In this document: positions 7,967 to 17,367 of the stretch, piece by piece
How positions within the stretch are numbered: the first letter of the stretch is position 1
How the letters are laid out: each line of letters opens with the position of its first letter
Origin: Alphaproteobacteria bacterium
Lineage (GTDB): Bacteria; Pseudomonadota; Alphaproteobacteria; Ferrovibrionales; Ferrovibrionaceae
DNA length: 55,287 nt
Direction: 5' to 3'
Assembly: GCA_947473805.1 (NCBI GenBank)
Contig: CANJGB010000023.1
Location: forward strand, 1 to 55,287
The notes under the pieces: generated by a model
Databases searched by the model: none
Told to the model about the DNA's origin: nothing
Seen by the model: only the letters and a program-made list of their open reading frames with translations
Position numbers and translations under genes: made by a program

Positions 7967-9766
7967 ATGACCGATCAACCGACGACTGACGACACGAAGT
8001 ACCCGGATCCCGCAGAATTCTCAAAGAATCTGGTCAAAATAGCCGCCCAGAGCCAGCAAATCGTCGCGGACTTCCTGAAACACAACGACGTCAGCGAAGG
8101 GCCTCAGGACCCGCTGAACATCGGCAGCGCCTTCATGGAGTTCGCCCAGAAGCTGGCCGACAATCCGGAGAAGCTGTTCGAGGCGCAGATCGACCTCTGG
8201 CAGTCCTACATCAACCTCTGGAACAACGCAGCGCAGCGCTTCCTCGGCAAGGAAGGCATGCCAGTCGTTGCGCCCGATGCTGGCGACAAGCGCTTTCGCG
8301 ACGCGGCATGGAGTGACGGGCGCGTCTTCGACTTCATCAAGCAGTCGTACCTGCTGACCGCCAATTGGTTACAGAAGACGGTGCACAGCATCGATGGCCT
8401 GGACCCGAAGACTGCACAAAAGGTGCGATTCTATACGCGGCAGTTCGTCGATGCGATGGCGCCATCAAACTTCCTCGTCACCAATCCGGAAGTGCTGCGA
8501 GTCACCCTGGAGAGCAACGGTGACAACCTCGTCCGCGGGTTGAAGAACCTTCTGGAAGACCTCGAGCGCGGGAAGGGGAAGGTCGCGGTCAAGATGACCG
8601 ACATGCAGGCGTTCGAGATCGGTCGCAATATCGCGACCACGCCAGGCAAGGTGGTCTTCCAGAACGACCTGATGCAGTTGATCCAGTATAACCCGTCGAC
8701 GGAGAAGGTGTTCCGCCGGCCGTTGCTGGTCGTGCCGCCGTGGATCAATAAGTACTACATCCTCGACTTGCGGCCCGAGAACTCGTTCGTGCGCTGGGCG
8801 GTTGAGCAAGGTCACACGGTTTTCATCGTGTCATGGGTCAATCCCGACGAGCGGCATGCCAGCAAGACATTCGAGGACTATGGCTTCGAGGGCATTGTCG
8901 GCGCGCTGGATGCGATCAAGCGCGCCACCGGCGAAAACGAGATCAACGCGATCGGCTATTGCATCGGCGGCACGCTGATGGCGGCCATGCTCGCCTACAT
9001 GGCGGCAACGAACGTGCACCGGATCAAGACGGTGACATTCCTGACCGCGCAGGTCGACTTCACCGAGGCCGGGGAGCTGCAGGTCTTCATCGACGAGGAG
9101 CAGATCAAGCACCTGGAAACCCTGATGAACCGCAAGGGTTTCCTGGAAGCCGGCGAGATGAGCGCGACATTCAACATGCTGCGCGAGAACGACCTGATCT
9201 GGACGTTCGTCATCAACAACTACCTGCTGGGCAAGGACCCCTTCCCGTTCGATCTGCTGTACTGGAATTGCGATCCCACGCGCATGCCGGCGCAAATGCA
9301 CAGCTACTACCTGCGCAACATGTACCAGCGGAACCTGCTGGTGCAGCCAGGTGCCCTGTCATTCAAGGGAGTGCCGCTGGACCTGCGCAAGATCGATATC
9401 CCGGTCTTCATCCAGGGTGGGCGCGAGGACCATATCGCGCCGGCGCGCTCGGTCTACAAGGCGACGCAGATTTACACGGGACCGGTCGAATTCGTGCTGG
9501 CGGGCTCCGGTCACGTCGCGGGCGTGGTCAACCATCCCGCCGCCAAGAAGTACAACCACTGGACCAGCACGGAACGTCCCTACCCGCCCAACCTCGACGA
9601 ATGGCTCAAAGGTGCGACTAGCAATCCCGGTTCGTGGTGGACGGCCTGGGAAAAATGGATTTCAACGAAGGCAGGCGAGATGGTTCCGGCCCGCAAGCCG
9701 GGCGGCAAGCACAAGCCGATCGAGGACGCCCCCGGCAGTTATGTGAAGGTGCAGACCTTGGCCTAG
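7967..9766 (+). CDS. phaC: Class I polyhydroxyalkanoate synthase PhaC
   Basis: PhaC polymerises (R)-3-hydroxyacyl-CoA into storage polyester granules. The length of 599 residues is normal for class I. The lipase-like box GYCIGG holds the catalytic cysteine (Cys332); the aspartate of GGREDHIAP and the histidine of GSGHVAGVVN complete the triad. The N-terminal PhaC_N domain and the PPWINKYYILDL segment are typical. No phaA, phaB, phaR or phasin gene is adjacent. It is divergent from the OmpA-like lipoprotein gene and overlaps the next, convergent gene by 4 bp. Confidence 0.97.
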   Translation: MTDQPTTDDTKYPDPAEFSKNLVKIAAQSQQIVADFLKHNDVSEGPQDPLNIGSAFMEFAQKLADNPEKLFEAQIDLWQSYINLWNNAAQRFLGKEGMPVVAPDAGDKRFRDAAWSDGRVFDFIKQSYLLTANWLQKTVHSIDGLDPKTAQKVRFYTRQFVDAMAPSNFLVTNPEVLRVTLESNGDNLVRGLKNLLEDLERGKGKVAVKMTDMQAFEIGRNIATTPGKVVFQNDLMQLIQYNPSTEKVFRRPLLVVPPWINKYYILDLRPENSFVRWAVEQGHTVFIVSWVNPDERHASKTFEDYGFEGIVGALDAIKRATGENEINAIGYCIGGTLMAAMLAYMAATNVHRIKTVTFLTAQVDFTEAGELQVFIDEEQIKHLETLMNRKGFLEAGEMSATFNMLRENDLIWTFVINNYLLGKDPFPFDLLYWNCDPTRMPAQMHSYYLRNMYQRNLLVQPGALSFKGVPLDLRKIDIPVFIQGGREDHIAPARSVYKATQIYTGPVEFVLAGSGHVAGVVNHPAAKKYNHWTSTERPYPPNLDEWLKGATSNPGSWWTAWEKWISTKAGEMVPARKPGGKHKPIEDAPGSYVKVQTLA

Positions 9767-10299
9767 CCGCGTCCGGTTTCGCTGCCGAGTTCGCGCAGGT
9801 ACTCCTGCGCATTCTCTGCATAGCGGATGGCGGCCATGCGCTGGCGCTCGAAATCGCGCTCCTCCAGTTTCCGCATAAACTTTGCCGGACGCCCGGCCCA
9901 GATTTCGCCGCGCCGGATGATGGTTCCGGGCGTAACCAGCGCGCCGGCGGCAACCATCGCATCAGGCTCGACCACGCAGCCATCCATTACGACGGCGCCC
10001 ATGCCGACGAACGACGTGTCCTGCAACTCGCAGCCGTGGATGATGCAGGTATGACCGATCAGGATGTCGTTACCGATGACGGTCCGGAACCTGTCCGACG
10101 AGACATGAACGACAGTACCATCCTGCAGGTTCGTGCCGGTGCCGATGTCGATCGTATTGATGTCTCCGCGCAGCACGCAGTTGAACCAGATGCTCGAGCG
10201 CGATCCAATCGTCACATTTCCGATGATACGCGCGCCAGGGGCGATCCAAGCGTCGGGTGCTATGACGGGCAGCTTGCCGCGAAACGGATAGGTACTCAC
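9763..10299 (-). CDS. Gamma-carbonic-anhydrase-like left-handed beta-helix protein
   Basis: The 178 residues consist of hexapeptide repeats of the LbH fold (IGNVTIG, IGTGTNL, IGNDILIGH, VGMGAVV). Three histidines in the usual zinc-binding places are present (VVHVSS, and GHTCIIHG), as in Cam/YrdA/PaaY-type proteins. The C-terminal helix carries the family's ENAQEYLREL motif. It starts 2 bp after the argC stop and is probably co-transcribed with it. Whether it hydrates CO2 or binds another small substrate is not known for this subgroup. Confidence 0.85.
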   Translation of the reverse strand: MSTYPFRGKLPVIAPDAWIAPGARIIGNVTIGSRSSIWFNCVLRGDINTIDIGTGTNLQDGTVVHVSSDRFRTVIGNDILIGHTCIIHGCELQDTSFVGMGAVVMDGCVVEPDAMVAAGALVTPGTIIRRGEIWAGRPAKFMRKLEERDFERQRMAAIRYAENAQEYLRELGSETGRG

Positions 10300-10301
10300 G
10301 C

Positions 10302-11231
10302 TTAAAGCCCCAGCATCAACTGGATGTTCTGTACCGCGGCGCCCGAGGCGCCCTTGCCGAGATTGTCCAGCCTCGCGACCAGCACCGCCTGGCGGTACTT
10401 CTCGTTCGCGTAGACCGAAAGCTCAAGCTTGTTCGTGTCGTTCAGCCCTTCGGGTTCCAGCCGTCCGTTGGCTACCGGCGGCACGACAGAGACATACTGG
10501 CTACCGGCATAATGGGCCTTCAATGCCGCCTCGAGGTCGGCCGCCTTGGGCTTGCCCGGCAAGGTGTCGAGATGCAACGGCACGCTGACCAGCATGCCCT
10601 TGTAATAGTTACTAACCGACGGCACGAAGATCGGCCGCCGCGACAGGTTGGAATAGGCATGCAGCTCGGGCAGGTGCTTGTGCTCCAGCGACAGGCCATA
10701 GAGTTCGAACGCTGGCGCGGTGCCGGCGTCGTACGCCTCGATCATCGACTTGCCGCCGCCGGAATAGCCGCTGACCCCGTTAACGGTAACGGGATAATCC
10801 TTGGGCAAAAGGCCGGCATCGACCAGCGGACGCACCAGCGCGATGCCGCCGGTCGGATAGCAGCCAGGATTCGAGACACGCCGCGCCGTGCGCACGGCAT
10901 CGGCCTGGTCGGGTGACAGTTCGGGAAAGCCATAGGTCCAACCCGGCGAAACCCGATGCGCGCTGGATGCATCGATGACGCGCGGGCCTTTGTCGCCAAG
11001 GCCATCGATCAGCTCGACTGCTTCCTTTGCCGCGTCGTCGGGCAGGCACAGGACCACGAGGTCGACGCTGGCGAACATGTCGCGCCGCGCGACAGGATCT
11101 TTGCGCCGTTCCGGATCGATGCTGCGCACGACGACGCCGGCCGTCTGCGCCAGCCGGCCGCGAATGCCGAGGCCGGTCGTGCCTGCCTCGCCGTCGATGA
11201 AGATGCTCCGCGCCTGAACCACATTGTCCAT
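10302..11231 (-). CDS. argC: N-acetyl-gamma-glutamyl-phosphate reductase, short (type 2) form
   Basis: ArgC reduces N-acetylglutamyl-phosphate to the semialdehyde in arginine synthesis. At 309 residues it is the short type 2 form. The nucleotide motif is GEAGTTGLGIRGRL (14-27) and the catalytic cysteine is Cys124 in SNPGCYPTGG; SGYSGGGKSMIE is also conserved. It lies downstream of rplM-rpsI but is separated from them by a strong terminator, so it is transcribed separately, with a GAGG ribosome-binding site 9 bases before the ATG. Confidence 0.94.
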   Translation of the reverse strand: MDNVVQARSIFIDGEAGTTGLGIRGRLAQTAGVVVRSIDPERRKDPVARRDMFASVDLVVLCLPDDAAKEAVELIDGLGDKGPRVIDASSAHRVSPGWTYGFPELSPDQADAVRTARRVSNPGCYPTGGIALVRPLVDAGLLPKDYPVTVNGVSGYSGGGKSMIEAYDAGTAPAFELYGLSLEHKHLPELHAYSNLSRRPIFVPSVSNYYKGMLVSVPLHLDTLPGKPKAADLEAALKAHYAGSQYVSVVPPVANGRLEPEGLNDTNKLELSVYANEKYRQAVLVARLDNLGKGASGAAVQNIQLMLGL

Positions 11232-11245
11232 GTCGGCGGTCCTCG

Positions 11246-11280
11246 GAAAATAAAAAGGGGCCTGGCTTGCGCCAGGCCCC
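11246..11280 (-). terminator. Rho-independent terminator of rplM-rpsI
   Basis: A perfect 10-bp stem (GGGGCCTGGC at 11257-11266 with 11271-11280) and 4-nt loop is followed on the minus strand by TTTTTATTTT. It stands 27 bp after the rpsI stop. Confidence 0.92.
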
Positions 11281-11307
11281 GATGTAACCGGAATACCGGT
11301 ATTGAGC

Positions 11308-11778
11308 CTAGCGCTTCGAGAACTGGAAGCTGCGGCGGGCCTTGGCCTTGCCGTACTTCTTACGTTCGACGACGCGGCTGTCGCGGGTCAGGAAGCCGCC
11401 CGCCTTGAGCACCGGCCGCAGGTCGGGCTCGCGGAAGGTCAGCGCCTTGCTGATGCCGTGACGAACGGCGCCGGCCTGGCCGGACAGACCGCCACCCTTC
11501 ACCGACACCCACACGTCGAACTGGCCGACGCGGTTGGAGGCGACGAGCGGCTGCTGGATCAGCATGCGAAGAACCGGACGCGCAAAATAGATGCCGCTGT
11601 CACGGCCGTTGACGATCATCTTGCCGGCGCCAGGCTTCAGCCAGACACGGGCAATGGCGTTCTTGCGCTTGCCGGTCGCGTAAGAGCGGCCCTGCACGTC
11701 GATCTTGGCCTCGGCCGGCTCGGCCTTGGCGGGGGCAGCACGACCGCGCAGATCGGCCAGGGTACGGGATTCGGCCAT
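11308..11778 (-). CDS. rpsI: 30S ribosomal protein S9
   Basis: Ribosomal protein S9 of the small subunit, 156 residues. The conserved [18 protein letters not shown] segment and the basic C-terminal tail ending SFQFSKR, which reaches the P-site tRNA, are present. The N-terminus carries an alanine-rich extension of about 25 residues ([12 protein letters not shown]), common in alphaproteobacterial S9. It follows rplM by 2 bp in the standard L13-S9 operon. Confidence 0.98.
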   Translation of the reverse strand: MAESRTLADLRGRAAPAKAEPAEAKIDVQGRSYATGKRKNAIARVWLKPGAGKMIVNGRDSGIYFARPVLRMLIQQPLVASNRVGQFDVWVSVKGGGLSGQAGAVRHGISKALTFREPDLRPVLKAGGFLTRDSRVVERKKYGKAKARRSFQFSKR

Positions 11779-11780
11779 GA

Positions 11781-12248
11781 TCAGTCGTTCCTCTTGTTCT
11801 TCGGGTTCATCGCGCCGACGTCGAGCGCGACGGGGGCCTGGGCCTCATGCGGATGAACCGCTCCGGCATAGACGCGGAGATTGCTGAGCTGACGGCGAGC
11901 CAAGGGGCTCTCCTTCGGCAGCATGCGTTCAACGGCCTTCTCGATAACGCGGCCCGGAAACTTGCTTTCCAGGCGCTGCGCCACGGTGCGGCCCTTGATG
12001 CCACCCGGCCAACCGGTGTGCCAGTAGAACACCTTGTCGGTGAGCTTTTTGCCCGTGACCTTCACCTTTTCGGCATTGATCACGATGACATTGTCACCGG
12101 TGTCGATGTGCGGGGTGTAACCCGGCTTGTGCTTGCCACGCAGGCGCATGGCGATGACGCTGGCGAGGCGGCCGAGAACGACGCCCTCGGCGTCGATCAG
12201 CAGCCACTTCTTCGTCACGTCGGACGGCTTGGCCGAATAGGTCTTCAT
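11781..12248 (-). CDS. rplM: 50S ribosomal protein L13
   Basis: Ribosomal protein L13 of the large subunit, an early assembly protein, 155 residues. Recognisable segments are [37 protein letters not shown], the [11 protein letters not shown] motif and [21 protein letters not shown]. It is the first gene of the L13-S9 operon and has its own sigma70-type promoter about 55 bp upstream. Confidence 0.98.
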   Translation of the reverse strand: MKTYSAKPSDVTKKWLLIDAEGVVLGRLASVIAMRLRGKHKPGYTPHIDTGDNVIVINAEKVKVTGKKLTDKVFYWHTGWPGGIKGRTVAQRLESKFPGRVIEKAVERMLPKESPLARRQLSNLRVYAGAVHPHEAQAPVALDVGAMNPKNKRND

Positions 12249-12301
12249 GGATTATCCCAACAAACATTGCGCCGCCCGGCTGGGCGTCACAGAAGGCCCG
12301 C

Positions 12302-12329
12302 AATATCGCAGCGAAAAGGGCGCTGTCAA
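12302..12329 (-). promoter_or_regulatory. Sigma70-type promoter of rplM-rpsI
   Basis: On the minus strand a perfect TTGACA -35 box (12329-12324) is separated by 16 bp from GATATT (12307-12302), which matches TATAAT at four of six positions. It lies 54 bp upstream of the rplM start, as expected for a highly expressed ribosomal operon. Confidence 0.65.
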
Positions 12330-12400
12330 CTGCAAATGCGCTGGCTTGTCAGAGTGTTAGCGAGTGGTATTATAGTATGTATTAACTAACTTATTGATTC

Positions 12401-12823
12401 TCATGCACTTTGGGGAATGGAATAGGTCATCGTCACATGAGCGGCGGGCTGCTGGTTCTCGCCGGAGAACAGGCTCACCTCCCCGACCGCCAATTTTTTC
12501 CCGAGTTTCAGCAGGCGGGCGACTGCGCGCAAATCCTTGTCGGCGCCGGCTTTGCTCAGGAAATTGATGTTGAGGCTGGTCGTAACCGCCAACGGCACTG
12601 GGCCAATCCGCGACAGCAGCAGCATGTAGAAAGCCACGTCGGCCAAGCCCATCAGCGTAGGCCCCGACACGGTGCCGCCTGGGCGCAGATGCTCGGGCTT
12701 CACTGTCTGGCGCACGTCTATGCCGTCGTCATCGAGACGATGCACACGCAAGCCAAGCGGTGCGACCTGCGGGAAGATCTGGCCGACATAGTCCTGCAGT
12801 TCGGCGATGCCGAGCTTTGTCAT
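12401..12823 (-). CDS. PaaI-family hotdog thioesterase
   Basis: A hotdog-fold protein of about 140 residues similar to PaaI/YbgC-type acyl-CoA thioesterases. The segment RPGGTVSGPTLMGLADVAFY corresponds to the family's HGG-D helix, although the usual HNxxGxxHGG motif is altered to HLRPGGTVSGP. I chose ATG at 12823; a GTG at 12847 would add eight residues and has an AGG 8 bases upstream. It is divergent from the CoA-binding protein gene. The acyl substrate is unknown. Confidence 0.78.
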   Translation of the reverse strand: MTKLGIAELQDYVGQIFPQVAPLGLRVHRLDDDGIDVRQTVKPEHLRPGGTVSGPTLMGLADVAFYMLLLSRIGPVPLAVTTSLNINFLSKAGADKDLRAVARLLKLGKKLAVGEVSLFSGENQQPAAHVTMTYSIPQSA

Positions 12824-12895
12824 TCCGGCCACGCTGGCAACCTCCACATCCCGAACCTATATAAAGCAGAACACACAATTACCGGCAGCAGGTCC

Positions 12896-13315
12896 ATGAC
12901 CGACCAGGAAAACGAGATACGCACGATCTTCAAGGACACCAGGACCATTGCAGTGGTTGGCGCCAGCAGCAACTCGTTCCGCGCCAGTCACGGGGTCATG
13001 GCGTTCCTGCAGCGCCAGGGCTATCGAACCATTCCGGTGAACCCGCAGGAGTCCGGTGAGATCCTGGGCGAGAAAGTCTATGCCTCGCTGCGCGATATTC
13101 CCGAACCGGTAGATATGGTGGATTGCTTCCGGCGCTCCGAGTTCATTACGCCGCTGGCCGAAGACGCGGTCGCTATCGGTGCCAAGGTGCTGTGGATGCA
13201 ATTGGGCATCGTCAGTGAGGAAGCAGCCGCCATTGCCCGCAAGGGCGGCCTCAAGGTGGTGATGAACCGCTGCCCCGCCATCGATATTCCGGGCCTCGGC
13301 ATCCCGCCGAAATAG
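12896..13315 (+). CDS. CoA-binding protein (YccU-like Rossmann domain)
   Basis: A single CoA-binding Rossmann domain of 139 residues, related to the N-terminal domain of succinyl-CoA synthetase alpha and to E. coli YccU. The nucleotide motif is VVGASSNSFRASHGVMAFL, followed by IPVNPQ and by WMQLGIVSEEA. The C-terminal MNRCPAIDIPGL contains a conserved cysteine. The frame is open much further upstream, but only ATG 12896 fits the family start. Cellular role is not established. Confidence 0.85.
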   Translation: MTDQENEIRTIFKDTRTIAVVGASSNSFRASHGVMAFLQRQGYRTIPVNPQESGEILGEKVYASLRDIPEPVDMVDCFRRSEFITPLAEDAVAIGAKVLWMQLGIVSEEAAAIARKGGLKVVMNRCPAIDIPGLGIPPK

Positions 13316-13318
13316 ACT

Positions 13319-14545
13319 CTATTCTGCGGCGGAGCCGACTGGTCCGGCAGACGCGCCCTTGGCCCTGCCCTCGCCCGGCAGCAGAAACGTGCAGGCACCG
13401 CCGATTGCCGCAACCCCCAGCAGCACAATGAACAGGGTATCCAGCGAACCGGTCAGCCGGTGGATCACCGGCACCAGCGCCACGCCAATGGTGCTGACGC
13501 CCAGCGTCAGCACGAACTTCGCGCCGAACGCCCGCCCGCGCCACTTCGCAGGCGTGTAGCGCGTAAGCAGCGCATTCTCTGCCGGCTGGCCCACGGCGTT
13601 GAGCCCGATGAGAAACGCGGCCACGCCGACGAGTGCCGGGCTGTAAAGCACCAGTGCGAGGGCCATGAGCGGCACCTGGACGATCTGCGCGGCCGCATAG
13701 ACTGTGCGGAGCGAGAAGCGGTCGGCCAGCTCGCCGCCAACGATCTGCATGATCGCACCCGCAGCATAGACAATGGTCACCATGCCGCCGACGCCCACGA
13801 TACTGTCGTTCAGGAAACCGCTGAGGCGTTCGTCGAAAATCTTCGGCAAGGCCACCGACAGGGTCTGGAACATCAGGCCGGTGCACAGCATCGTAGCGGA
13901 CATAACGAAGAAGGCGCGCTTCACGTCGGCAGCGCGCGGCGCCGGTTGCGGCGCGACATCCTCGCTGGCCTCGACGATAAAACCGCCACGCAGCGCCGCG
14001 ATGAATGCAAGACCCGTCACGAGGCAGATCGCGCCTGGCACGAAGAAGGCGGCGCGCCAGCCTAAATAGTCGGCGAGGACGCCGGCGATAAGCGCGGCAG
14101 CTGCAGTGCCGACTGAACCGAAAATACCGTTGATGCCAAACGCCCGGCCGCGGTTTACCGCATGCTTCGCGAGCCAGGGAATGCCAACAGGATGGTAGAT
14201 CGCCGCGAAAGACCCGATGACGGCGAGCGCCAGCAGCATGGCGAACGGGGTGGATGCGAGGCCGGCCAGAATGGAGCCGCCACCGACACCGAAATAGAAC
14301 ACGATCATCAGCGGTGTCGCGCCCCAGCGATCGGCGGCCCAGCCGGCGGCCAGCGCCGCCGCACCGAACATCACATTCATCGGCAGGCTGAGGGCGATCA
14401 ACTCCGCGTAGGACAAATGCCACTCGCGCTCAAGCACCAGGACGATGGTGGCGTAAAGCAAGGTAAACAGGTGCGAATAGGCATGTGCCACGCACGAGAA
14501 ACCGAGGGTCAGGCCATTGCCGCGGATTTTGTCCATGGCCGGCAT
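13319..14545 (-). CDS. MFS transporter (Fsr-like)
   Basis: An inner-membrane major facilitator of 408 residues with about twelve hydrophobic segments. The loop 2-3 motif appears as AGWAADRWGATPLMI (about 67-81), and the second half repeats it as GGELADRFSLRTVYA. The N-terminal HAYSHLFTLLYATIV segment resembles fosmidomycin-resistance-type exporters. The gene is convergent with the CoA-binding protein gene (3 bp apart). The ATG at 14545 has no clear ribosome-binding site, so a start three codons further in is possible. Substrate unknown. Confidence 0.85.
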   Translation of the reverse strand: MPAMDKIRGNGLTLGFSCVAHAYSHLFTLLYATIVLVLEREWHLSYAELIALSLPMNVMFGAAALAAGWAADRWGATPLMIVFYFGVGGGSILAGLASTPFAMLLALAVIGSFAAIYHPVGIPWLAKHAVNRGRAFGINGIFGSVGTAAAALIAGVLADYLGWRAAFFVPGAICLVTGLAFIAALRGGFIVEASEDVAPQPAPRAADVKRAFFVMSATMLCTGLMFQTLSVALPKIFDERLSGFLNDSIVGVGGMVTIVYAAGAIMQIVGGELADRFSLRTVYAAAQIVQVPLMALALVLYSPALVGVAAFLIGLNAVGQPAENALLTRYTPAKWRGRAFGAKFVLTLGVSTIGVALVPVIHRLTGSLDTLFIVLLGVAAIGGACTFLLPGEGRAKGASAGPVGSAAE

Positions 14546-14587
14546 GATAGCAGCGGCGGACGCGCCAGAACCGGCGAAATTGTCAGG

Positions 14588-14911
14588 CTACAAGGGGCGG
14601 GTTTCGGTTTCGATCCAGCGCAGGAAATCGGGATTTCCACCGGTCAGCGGCAGCACGACGATACAGGGCACGTTGTAGTTGTGGAGGCGCTTGATCTCCT
14701 CCACAAGCGAGCTTGTCCGTTGGTCGGTGGTCTTCAGGAGGAGCACCGTCTCATCCCCCGTTTCCATGCGCCCTTCCCACCAATAGACCGACTTCATGCC
14801 GGGAATGATGTTGGCACAGGCAGCCAGGCGGCGGCTAACCACCTCTCGCGCAATCCGATCGGCCTCCGCTGCATTGGCGGTGGTGATGTAGATCAGCGAA
14901 TGGCCGGGCAT
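14588..14911 (-). CDS. cutA: Divalent-cation tolerance protein CutA
   Basis: CutA is a small trimeric protein of 107 residues. The family signatures AREVVSRRLAACANIIPGMKSVYWWEG and a later HNYNVPCIVVLPL are present, the latter around residues 80-92. Its start lies inside the end of ctaA (19-bp overlap), so it is probably translated from the ctaA transcript. Linked to copper tolerance in E. coli; the biochemical role is uncertain. Confidence 0.93.
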   Translation of the reverse strand: MPGHSLIYITTANAAEADRIAREVVSRRLAACANIIPGMKSVYWWEGRMETGDETVLLLKTTDQRTSSLVEEIKRLHNYNVPCIVVLPLTGGNPDFLRWIETETRPL

Positions 14912-15948
14912 GCAGACGTCCGCGAGAAATGCTCGCAGGCAAGGAGGAATGTGATCAGCGCGACCGCGCCAAGCTGGTGCAAGACGGCAAGGCCGATGGG
15001 CACGACGTACAGCAGCGTCGCAATGCCGAGCCCAGCCTGCAGCAGCACTGCGACAAGACTCACATCGGCCCAACGACGCCCCTGCCCGCCCTGCGCGCGC
15101 CACCACAGCCACGCCACGGCCGCAACGACGACATAGGCCATCATGCGGTGCTGGAACTGCGCGGTCGCGACATTCTCGAACGGGTCGAGCCAAAGTGGCT
15201 GGTACGTGCCCATCAGGTACAGGGGCGCGATGCGCCCATCCATCAGTGGCCACGTATTGTAAATCAGGCCGGCATCAAGCCCGGCTACGAGTGCGCCGAA
15301 CAGAATCTGGATGAAGGTGAGTACGAGCGCGACCCGCGCCGCACGCGTCGCAGGTGCAGGTGTCGCGATAACCGGCTGCCAAAGCTGCAACGCCGTGCGA
15401 ATCACGAGAATATAGAGCAGGACGGCAAGGCCAAGATGTGCCGCGAGGCGGAACGGACTAACGTCCGGCCGATCGACCAGTCCGCTTTTTACCATCCACC
15501 ATCCCAGTGCGCCCTGGGTCCCACCGAGTACAAGAATCGCAATAAGGCGCGGCACCAGGCTGCGCTGGATCATGCCCATGAAAAGGAAGATGGCGAGCGG
15601 CACCGCGAAGACGAGGCCCACCACCCGCCCCAGAACGCGGTGGCCGAACTCGAGCCAGAAGATGCTCTTGAACCCGGCGAGGTCCATGCCGCGGTTGATC
15701 TTCTGATACTCGGGAAACTGCTTGTACTTGTCGAACTCGGCCTGCCATGCCGCTTCGGACAAGGGTGGGATCCAGCCAGTAGCCGGCTTCCATTCTACAA
15801 TCGATAGGCCGGAATCGGTCAGGCGGGTCAACCCGCCAACCAAGACCATGGCGACGATCAGCACCGCAATGGCGAAGAGCCACAATGCCACCGGGCGGGC
15901 GCCGCGATGGGGCGCGGTCATAGCCCCCAATTCAGCGACTACAGTCAT
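14893..15948 (-). CDS. ctaA: Heme A synthase (COX15/CtaA)
   Basis: This inner-membrane enzyme converts heme O to heme A for aa3-type cytochrome oxidase. The 351-residue protein has eight probable membrane helices. The start signature GGLTRLTDSGLSIVEWKP and the histidine motifs LEFGHRVLGR, AAHLGLAVLL, QFQHRMMAY and VLHQLGAV, which provide heme ligands, are all present, matching the type 2 form of proteobacteria. I chose ATG 15948, with GAGG 8 bases upstream. It implies an aa3-type terminal oxidase elsewhere in the genome. Confidence 0.96.
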   Translation of the reverse strand: MTVVAELGAMTAPHRGARPVALWLFAIAVLIVAMVLVGGLTRLTDSGLSIVEWKPATGWIPPLSEAAWQAEFDKYKQFPEYQKINRGMDLAGFKSIFWLEFGHRVLGRVVGLVFAVPLAIFLFMGMIQRSLVPRLIAILVLGGTQGALGWWMVKSGLVDRPDVSPFRLAAHLGLAVLLYILVIRTALQLWQPVIATPAPATRAARVALVLTFIQILFGALVAGLDAGLIYNTWPLMDGRIAPLYLMGTYQPLWLDPFENVATAQFQHRMMAYVVVAAVAWLWWRAQGGQGRRWADVSLVAVLLQAGLGIATLLYVVPIGLAVLHQLGAVALITFLLACEHFSRTSACPAIR

Positions 15949-16063
15949 GGGAAACCTCAAAAACCATAGGCGCAATATGGCGTCACGGGCGGGTCATGGC
16001 CAGAGGCGGAATATCGCACCGGAAGGATTACCGCAGGGGCGGCGCGGCGGGTATGCTGCGGAC

Positions 16064-17332
16064 ATGGCCCCCGTAGATGCATCCCCCGCAACCCCGCCCT
16101 CCGTCCTCCGCAATCGCAACTTCCTGTTCCTGTTGTCAGGCCGGGTGCTGAACACCGCCGCGATGCTGATGCAGAGCGTGGCCATCGGCTGGCAGGTCTA
16201 TGCGATTACCGGCGATCCGCTGTACTTGGGCCTGGTCGGATTGGCGGAATTCACGCCGATGATCGCCTTGGCCCTGGTGACTGGCGCGGTCGCTGACCGA
16301 TACGAGCGCAAGCGCGTGGTCGCCATCGCGGTGGTGCTGGAAACCTTGGCCGCCGGATGCCTGCTGATATTGACCCTGCGCGGACTGACCTCGCCCTGGC
16401 CGATCTTTGCGATTGCTGTGGCATTTGGAACCGGCCGGGCCTTCGCCATGCCCGCACAACAGGCCCTGCTTGCCAATATCGTTCCCCAGGCGCAGTTTTC
16501 CCAGGCAGTGGCCTGGGGTTCATCGGCTTTTCAAGTCGCAGTCATTGCCAGCCCTGCTTTGGGCGGCCTGCTGTTCATCTTTGGCGCAGGTGCGGTCTAT
16601 GCCACCAGCACAACCTTGCTGGCGATAGCCGCCGTTCTCGCCCTGATGATCAAGCCGCCGCCGCGCGAGCCCTCGAAGCAAGAGCCGACCTCGTGGGCCA
16701 CCCTGATCGCTGGCTTCAAGTTCGTAAAGTCGCACCAGGTCGTCCTTGGCGCCATTTCACTGGACTTGTTCGCTGTGCTGTTCGGCGGCGCGACTGCGTT
16801 GCTGCCAATTTACGCCAAGGACATTCTCGCGACCGGGCCGCAGGGCCTGGGAATTTTGCGCAGCGCGCCCGCAGTGGGCGCGGCACTTGTTGCTTTCTGG
16901 CTGGCTCGCTGGCCGCTGCGCAACAATGTCGGATACATCATGTTCGGCGCTGTCGCACTATTCGGCGTGGCAACAATCGTGTTCGCTTTCTCCACCGTCT
17001 TCTGGTTATCACTCGTCGCGCTCGCCGTTCTGGGTGCTTCTGACCAGATCAGCGTCGTCGTGCGCTCCACCCTTGTCCAGCTTTCCACCCCGGACGACAT
17101 GCGCGGGCGGGTCTCGGCGGTCAACTCGATCTTTATCGGCGCGTCGAACCAGTTGGGTGAGTTTGAATCCGGCGTCACCGCGAAACTGTTCGGTACGGTT
17201 CCAGCAGTGGTCATCGGTGGTATTGGCACTTTACTGGTAACCGTCCTGTGGATGGGCTGGTTTCCGATGCTGCGCAAGGCGGACACCTTCGCGAAGATAA
17301 CCGAGGAAGCAAATAGCCATACGAAACGCTGA
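16064..17332 (+). CDS. MFS transporter (EntS/MFS_3-like)
   Basis: A 422-residue inner-membrane transporter of the EntS-type MFS group. It has the characteristic start (LRNRNFLFLLSGRVLNTAAMLMQSVAIGWQVY pattern, residues about 16-47) and the loop motif GAVADRYERKRVV. A second-half loop contains TPDDMRGRVSAVNSIF, which is strongly conserved in this group. It is 35 bp upstream of a LysR-family gene on the same strand, so the two may be co-expressed. Substrate unknown. Confidence 0.88.
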   Translation: MAPVDASPATPPSVLRNRNFLFLLSGRVLNTAAMLMQSVAIGWQVYAITGDPLYLGLVGLAEFTPMIALALVTGAVADRYERKRVVAIAVVLETLAAGCLLILTLRGLTSPWPIFAIAVAFGTGRAFAMPAQQALLANIVPQAQFSQAVAWGSSAFQVAVIASPALGGLLFIFGAGAVYATSTTLLAIAAVLALMIKPPPREPSKQEPTSWATLIAGFKFVKSHQVVLGAISLDLFAVLFGGATALLPIYAKDILATGPQGLGILRSAPAVGAALVAFWLARWPLRNNVGYIMFGAVALFGVATIVFAFSTVFWLSLVALAVLGASDQISVVVRSTLVQLSTPDDMRGRVSAVNSIFIGASNQLGEFESGVTAKLFGTVPAVVIGGIGTLLVTVLWMGWFPMLRKADTFAKITEEANSHTKR

Positions 17333-17349
17333 TTTAATCGCCCCATAAA

Positions 17350-17364
17350 ATCAGCGATACTGAT
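17350..17364 (+). promoter_or_regulatory. LysR-type T-N11-A dyad before the lysR gene
   Basis: ATCAG-CGATA-CTGAT is a perfect 5-bp dyad containing T-N11-A, the usual recognition form of LysR-type regulators. It ends 3 bp before the regulator's ATG, consistent with autoregulation. The function is inferred. Confidence 0.4.
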
Positions 17365-17367
17365 GCC